Part shown: one piece after another, positions 63,046 through 64,000 of the stretch | Layout: each line of letters starts with the position of its first letter | Numbering within the stretch: the first letter of the stretch is position 1 | NCBI GenBank assembly: GCA_036362985.1 | Contig: JAYGXS010000009.1 | Location: forward strand, 21,762,346 to 21,826,345 | Source of the DNA: Ligula intestinalis | Lineage: Eukaryota; Platyhelminthes; Cestoda; Diphyllobothriidea; Diphyllobothriidae | Direction of reading: 5' to 3' | Length of the DNA: 64,000 nucleotides | Position numbers and translations under genes: made by a program | The notes under the pieces: model-generated | The model's database searches: none | Seen by the model: the letters and a program-made list of their open reading frames with translations, nothing else | Told to the model about the DNA's origin: nothing

Positions 63046-64000
63046 AACTCTGCAGAAATTTTAATAGAAGTTTCAAAATACCTCATAGATGGTTGGAGTT
63101 AACGGAATGGCCAATTAGGAATTCTGTAATTCAATGCACCGTTTAATGACGCCATTGCCTGCACAGGAACTTCAGGTATATGAACATTGGGCAATCTGTA
63201 CATCTCGGTGATGTTTGCTTCTGATTGTTTCAGGGATAAGCGAAAATCGGAATAAGTTTTTATCACTAACCCTTAAAAAAAAAACACTTAAGAACTTAAA
63301 ACTCATATAATAATCATAATTTGTATATTTCATTCTTCCCTTAGACAAAGGAGGCTGTAGCGTAAAAGTCTAAAAATATATAAAACGTCTTAGCAAAGAT
63401 GCAATGAAAATATTCTCTAGTATCGAGCAAACTGCTAGTACCTTAACTATCACACTACACTTGTGGAAAAGTGTAGGAAAACTGTAAACAAAAAGGACGA
63501 TGAAAAATAGGAACGATACGACTCACTTGGATCTTCAACGATCCTTGTCAGCAGTAGCCAAGAAATTGACTTGCCAAAGGATGGATTTGTAAATGTTGGG
63601 ATCTCTGTTCGTCGATCTGAATCTGGGAGGGCCGAGAGGAATCTCGCTTGCAAGTCGCCGTAAGATGCTCCTGAGCCCGGGAATGATCACCAGAGAATGG
63701 TGTCGTTGAAGGGCGAAGAAAACAGCGGCCGGTGAGGTTGGAATATTGTGAGAGGCGTGATAGTATAAGCAGGAAGCGCTTAGCAGACCGCACCTGAGGT
63801 GCTTATTGAAAGTGTATTTCACGCGCCTTGCGTTAAAAAAATTGAGTTAATTTAAACAAGCGTACAGGTCAGGCAAAGGGCCTACAAAACTCCCATACCA
63901 GAGCGTTGGTGAGTTACAACGCTTGATAAAAGAGGCTGTACCAAAAGATTGATCGACAAAGTGTTGCACGTTGGTAGGGAAACGGATATGTCTACCGGAA
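63046..64000. other. Unassigned, moderately GC-rich 63520-63830
   Basis: Overlapping minus-strand frames (63535-63822, 63548-63793) of 80-95 codons have no recognised domain. The segment could be a gene edge or repeat continuing outside the window. Confidence 0.3.

Noticed and set aside
1..64000. CRISPR arrays, operons, rRNA genes
   Set aside because: None seen; intron-bearing gene structure and retroelements show this is eukaryotic DNA.

Overview
This is eukaryotic genomic DNA, dominated by transposable elements, with one confidently recognisable host gene. The gene structure (small and large introns), the retroelement repertoire (Penelope-like elements with GIY-YIG ends, CR1/jockey-like and RTE-like LINEs, tRNA-derived SINEs, solo LTRs) and the wording of the retroelement proteins suggest a parasitic flatworm, most likely a diphyllobothriidean tapeworm (Spirometra, Dibothriocephalus or Schistocephalus type). 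The taxon is an inference from memory of such repeats; no database was searched. 

Layout. 1-1750: one arm of a long inverted duplication whose other arm lies at 28735-30218, with internal direct repeats and hammerhead-ribozyme-like motifs. 2869-3108: a Penelope GIY-YIG remnant. 6440-7800 and 9010-9700: two copies of a fold-back element; the first is split by a 351-bp solo LTR with a 5-bp target duplication. 11685-11924: a near-perfect palindrome. 12972-13120: a tRNA-derived SINE. 15538-16095: a Penelope fragment (-). 17100-17655: an RTE-type endonuclease fragment (+). 18117-18616 and 19842-21124: LTR-like repeats, partly in tandem. 21130-27950: mostly unassigned. 27950-28790: another Penelope 3' end (+). 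30210-33030: degenerate TTAGGG-like repeat, a hammerhead-like inverted pair and a long triplet microsatellite. 33471-35157: two 100-bp pogo-like MITEs, a SINE and a LINE 5' piece with a degenerate 2A-like motif. 35160-45530: old dispersed repeats. 

45571-57494 (-) is METTL14, the RNA-binding partner of METTL3 in the N6-methyladenosine writer complex. I could assemble nine coding exons with in-phase junctions, one of them through a GC-AG intron, giving a predicted 830-residue protein with a low-complexity C-terminal tail of about 380 residues, far longer than in vertebrates. Its introns hold a Penelope fragment, two inverted-repeat elements and a TATA-bearing LTR-like repeat. 

58850-63050 is a nested LINE cluster on the minus strand: a degenerate LINE with reverse transcriptase motifs is interrupted by a 5'-truncated copy of a second LINE, whose 3' end is matched by a third fragment at 62870-63045. 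No rRNA, CRISPR array, operon or prokaryotic feature is present.
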